From: Vitis vinifera
Taxonomy: Eukaryota; Streptophyta; Magnoliopsida; Vitales; Vitaceae
Reading direction: 5' to 3'
Length of the DNA: 64,000 nucleotides
Assembly (NCBI RefSeq): GCF_030704535.1
Contig: NC_081809.1
Location: 1,096,001 to 1,160,000, forward strand
The notes beneath the pieces were generated by a model. It ran no database searches. It worked only from the letters and a program-made list of their open reading frames with translations, and was not told where the DNA came from. The stretch's first letter is position 1, and each line of letters opens with the position of its first letter. Below are positions 60,830 through 64,000 of this stretch, piece by piece. The position numbers and the translations under genes are program-made.

Positions 60830-63360
60830 TCAGGAGAAAATTAGATTTTTGAAATTTAATTGAAAAATTGGAATCTCGAAGATCACTAAAAAATTGGAGT
60901 TTTAGAGTTTATTTGGAGATTAGACTTTTAGAGATTGAATGTGAGAATGAGAATTTTTAGAAACTGAATTTGAAAGAGGTTGGAATTTTGAAAATGATTT
61001 GAGGGTTCGGGATTTTAAAGAAAGATTAAGTAGCGAAAATTGAGACTTTGGGAGTTGAATTTTGAAAGAGATCATAATCGTAAGTTATTTGAGAAGTAGA
61101 AATTATGAAAGTTGATTTATGGAAATTGGAAATCTCGAAAATCATTTGAAGGCGGACTTTTTAGAAATGAACAAATAAAATGATAATAAAAATAATGATG
61201 ATAACAAATGAGTAACTATGTAAATACGGTAATCAAAACATTAGGAACTGAAAATTAAGTTTGGAGATAAGACACTTGGAATTTTAGATAGTTAAATTTA
61301 GAAATCGGAATTTTGAAGAATTAAACTTTAATGATTGAGATTTTTAAGAGAAATAAATGGGTAAATATGGAATAATGTTATTAATTAATCAAAACGATAT
61401 TTGGACGGATGAATAGTGAGTAGTGGCGTTTGTGAGATTAAAAATTAAATTGGAAAATCAGATTTTGACGAAAGTGATATTTGAACGGATGAAAGTAAAT
61501 AGTGGGATTTTGAAAATTAAGTTTAAAAGTCGGATCTTTGAATAATTGGACTCTAATTATTGGAATTTTTAGAAGAAATAAATAAGTAAATGTGGAATTT
61601 ATAACAATGATAACAAAGATGATATTTGAATGAATAAAAGTGAATGGTGGAATTTTTGAGTCTCAAGGTTAAATTTGGAAATCCGGTTTTGAAGAATGAA
61701 TTTTAATGATTGAAATAAATAAATAAATAAATATGGAATAATGATACTAATTAGCAAAAATAATGTTTAAATGAATAAAAAAAAGAATAGTGGAATTTTT
61801 CTAATTGAGAATTTGAATTAGGGCGTTGGATTTTTAAAGGATATAACTTTGAATAAATAAGTAGGTATGAGATTGTAATACTAATTAACGAGAATAATAT
61901 TTAGGCGAATAAAGATGAATAGTAGAATATTTGGGATTGAAGTTTTAATTCAGAAATTGGATTTTTGAAGAATTGGAATTTATATAAATAAATAGGTATG
62001 GAATAAGAATCCTAATTAACAAAAATAACATTTAGACGAATACTGGAATTTTTGGAATTGAAAATTGAATTAAGACACGGGGTTTTCGGAAGATTGGACT
62101 TTGAATAGATATGGAATAATGATTTTAATTGATGAGGATAAAATTTAGACGAATTGTAGAATTTTTAGGATTGAAAAATTGAATTAAGACAAGAGATTTT
62201 TTAGGAACTAGATTTTAAATAAATAGATGAATATGAGATAATAATCCTGATTGATAAAAATAAGATTTAAACGAATTACTGAAAAACTAAATTAAGATAG
62301 AGGATTTTTGAAGGATTTGACTTTGAATAACTAAATAAACATGGGATAATAATTCTAATTGATGAAAATAAAATTTAAACAAATATTTGAAGAATTAAAT
62401 TAAAACATAGGATTCTTGAAAGATTAGACTAGATGGATAGATGAATATAAGATAATAATTCCAATTGATGAACATAAGTTTTAAACAAATATTTGAAGAA
62501 TTAAATTAAGGCATGGGATTTTCTTGATGGATTAGACTTCGAATAACTAATAAATGCGGGATGATGATTCGATTTATGAAAATAAGATTTAAACGAATTA
62601 TTGAAAAATTAAGTTAAGGCGTGGGATTTTCGAAGGATTAGACTTTAAATAAATAGGTAAATAGGGGAGGATGATTCTATTGAAAATAAGATTTACACAA
62701 ATTGTGGAATTTTTAGAATTGAAAAATTAAGTTAATGAGTTGGATTTTCGAGAGATTAGACTTTAAATAAGTAAATGAATATAGAATACTAATTCAAATT
62801 AAAGAAAGTAACGTTTAGACAAACAGTAGAATTTTAGGATTGAAAATTAAATTATGACATTGGATCTTTTAAAAAGATTGGATTTTGGATAAATAAACTA
62901 ACATAGGATGATAATACTAATTAACGAAAATAATCATTTAAAATGGAATGAAAAGAATAGTGGAATTTTTAGGGGTTTGAAAATTAACTTAGGACATCGG
63001 ATTTCTGAAGGGTTGGATTTTAAATTAGTAAATAAATATGGGATACTAACTCTAATGGATGATAATAAGATTTGAACTAATTATTGAAGAATTAAAATAA
63101 GACACTTGATTTCTTTGAAAGCTTTAGACTTTAAATAGCTAGATAATATGTGATAATAATTCTTGATTGATGAAAATGAGATTTAAACGGATTATTGAAA
63201 TATTAGATTAAGATGTGGGGTTTTTGATGGATTAGAATTTAACTTTGATGAGTGAGATTTTAAAAGATGATAAATAGATACGTACGAAATAATAATAATA
63301 GTTGACAATCATAATGTTTAAACTAGTGAAATTGAATAGTGTAAATTTCAAGATAAAAAT
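60830..63360. repeat. Degenerate tandem array, unit about 105-120 bp
   Basis: A motif like ACGAATTATTGAAAAATTAA recurs near 62035, 62150, 62270, 62380, 62485, 62597, 62697, 62818, 63075 and 63190. Each is followed by GGATTTTyGAAGGATTAGAC-like and TGGGATAATAATTCTAATT-like segments. The left part (60830-61900) carries looser versions with GGAATTTTTGA and GAATAGTGGAATTTTT. Units differ by many substitutions and indels, so the array is old. Confidence 0.75.
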
Positions 63361-63554
63361 ATAATTAACAATAATAATTTATCTTTTAATTGTCTTTAAG
63401 TTGAGCTAACTAAATTGGTGAAGATAAAATAAGATAAAAACAAGAATAAATAATAATAATAATAATAATAAAAACATGAATAAGTTAATAATTTACTAAG
63501 GTTAGAGATTTAAAAACTTGTTTAGACATAATGTAGCCAAATGGGCTAATCCAA

Positions 63555-63795
63555 CATGGACTTGGGCCATGGAGATGGCTAGCATAGATAGCAAAGGGGC
63601 CTTTCATCAGCAACTGCGGGCCTGGGCTCCAACTCAAACCCAAACCTATCACCAATATGGGCAAGCCCAAGGCACCAACTCAAGGTGGACTTGGGCCAGG
63701 AAGATGGCTGGCATGAGGCTCCTCACCCTCACAAACGGGCCTGGGCTCCAACCCAGGCCCACACCCATCATCAATGGGCGAGCCCAAGGTGGAAG
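63555..63795. repeat. GC-rich direct duplication, unit about 120-130 bp
   Basis: Two copies share GACTTGGGCC, AAGATGGCTGGCAT or GAGATGGCTAGCAT, GGGCCTGGGCTCCAAC and GGGCAAGCCCAAGG or GGGCGAGCCCAAGG. The first is about 63558-63671 and the second about 63687-63790. The region is far richer in GC than the array to its left. Frames that cross it on the minus strand look like chance results of base composition. Confidence 0.7.
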
Positions 63796-64000
63796 AAGAA
63801 GAGAGGTTGCCGGCGTGGAAAGAATCGCCTGGTGTGGCACCGGCATCGTCACTGAATGTCGCGCCTGCGCCCGCGCCAACGTCTGCTTGCACCTGAGGCC
63901 GCGATTGTGGGTGTTCTCCGGTATAAAAACTCCGACAGAATGGAGAACTATGGTATTCACCATGGCAGGGCATCGAGAACATGGGAAAACAGCAAACATA

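Larger units (their letters stand above)
60119..64000 (+). mobile_element. Left part of a large LTR-type retroelement, cut by the window edge
   Basis: The block starts TGTGGACCCCGTATTTTGGC and soon reads GACTTGGAGTCGCCACTTA, which I recall as common at the start of plant Gypsy-type LTRs. It continues to the right edge, so neither the LTR end, primer site nor partner LTR can be seen. No polyprotein frame is present in 3.9 kb. The element may have a very long LTR, or be a noncoding large retrotransposon derivative (LARD). Orientation is assumed from the TG start. Confidence 0.55.

Noticed and set aside
63649-63999. Minus-strand frames of about 100 codons at the right edge
   Set aside because: They overlap in two frames across a GC-rich duplicated segment, which is typical of composition rather than coding.
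1-64000. tRNA, rRNA or microRNA genes
   Set aside because: No cloverleaf with A and B boxes, no rRNA stretch and no convincing conserved microRNA hairpin was recognised by eye. A tRNAscan and small-RNA mapping could overturn this.

Overview
The window is nuclear DNA of a flowering plant. Genes are split by GT-AG introns, most introns and spacers are AT-rich, and the repeats are plant types: LTR retrotransposons, TRIMs, Tourist-like MITEs and a Mutator-like fossil. Gene content and repeat style suggest a woody core eudicot, most like grapevine (Vitis). That species guess is an inference. No bacterial, organellar or CRISPR features were seen.

Layout. Eight protein-coding genes can be rebuilt exon by exon, and in every case the exon lengths add up to an open frame with GT-AG junctions. 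(1) 1867-10636 (+): ALDH22A1-type aldehyde dehydrogenase, 14 exons, 593 aa. (2) 11294-19396 (-): an uncharacterised three-OB-fold, zinc-ribbon protein of the RPA1/SHLD2 sort, 12 exons, 723 aa. (3) 20917-23952 (-): membrane-anchored cyclophilin CYP21-4, 234 aa. (4) 31485-32355 (+): small basic DUF7787-like protein, 147 aa. (5) 35907-37585 (+): HOOKLESS1-like GNAT acetyltransferase, 403 aa. (6) 40233-44860 (-): HCF107-type HAT/TPR chloroplast RNA-binding protein, 651 aa. (7) 46099-56212 (-): FIP1-type polyadenylation factor, 1320 aa, with a 40-nt microexon and a four-copy internal repeat. (8) 58029-59294 (-): a LRK10L/WAK-like receptor protein without a kinase, 297 aa.

Repeats. The spacer at about 24.9-31.4 kb holds a complete 563-bp TRIM, a decayed Mutator-like transposase and a roughly 95-bp tandem duplication. 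A second complete TRIM lies at 33.57-33.97 kb. A probable solo LTR sits in HCF107 intron 2. Related TIR elements with TAA/TTA-type target duplications sit in introns of ALDH22A1, CYP21-4 and FIP1 and in spacers. From about 60.12 kb to the right edge is the start of a large LTR element carrying a degenerate array of about 110-bp units.

How the genes relate. There is no operon logic. The genes are independent housekeeping, RNA-processing, chloroplast and signalling genes. As recalled, ALDH22A1, CYP21-4 and FIP1[III] are also close neighbours in Arabidopsis (At3g66658, At3g66654, At3g66652), so part of the order looks like an old conserved block. The least explained gene is the three-OB-fold protein at 11.3-19.4 kb. 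No clearly new multi-gene system was found.
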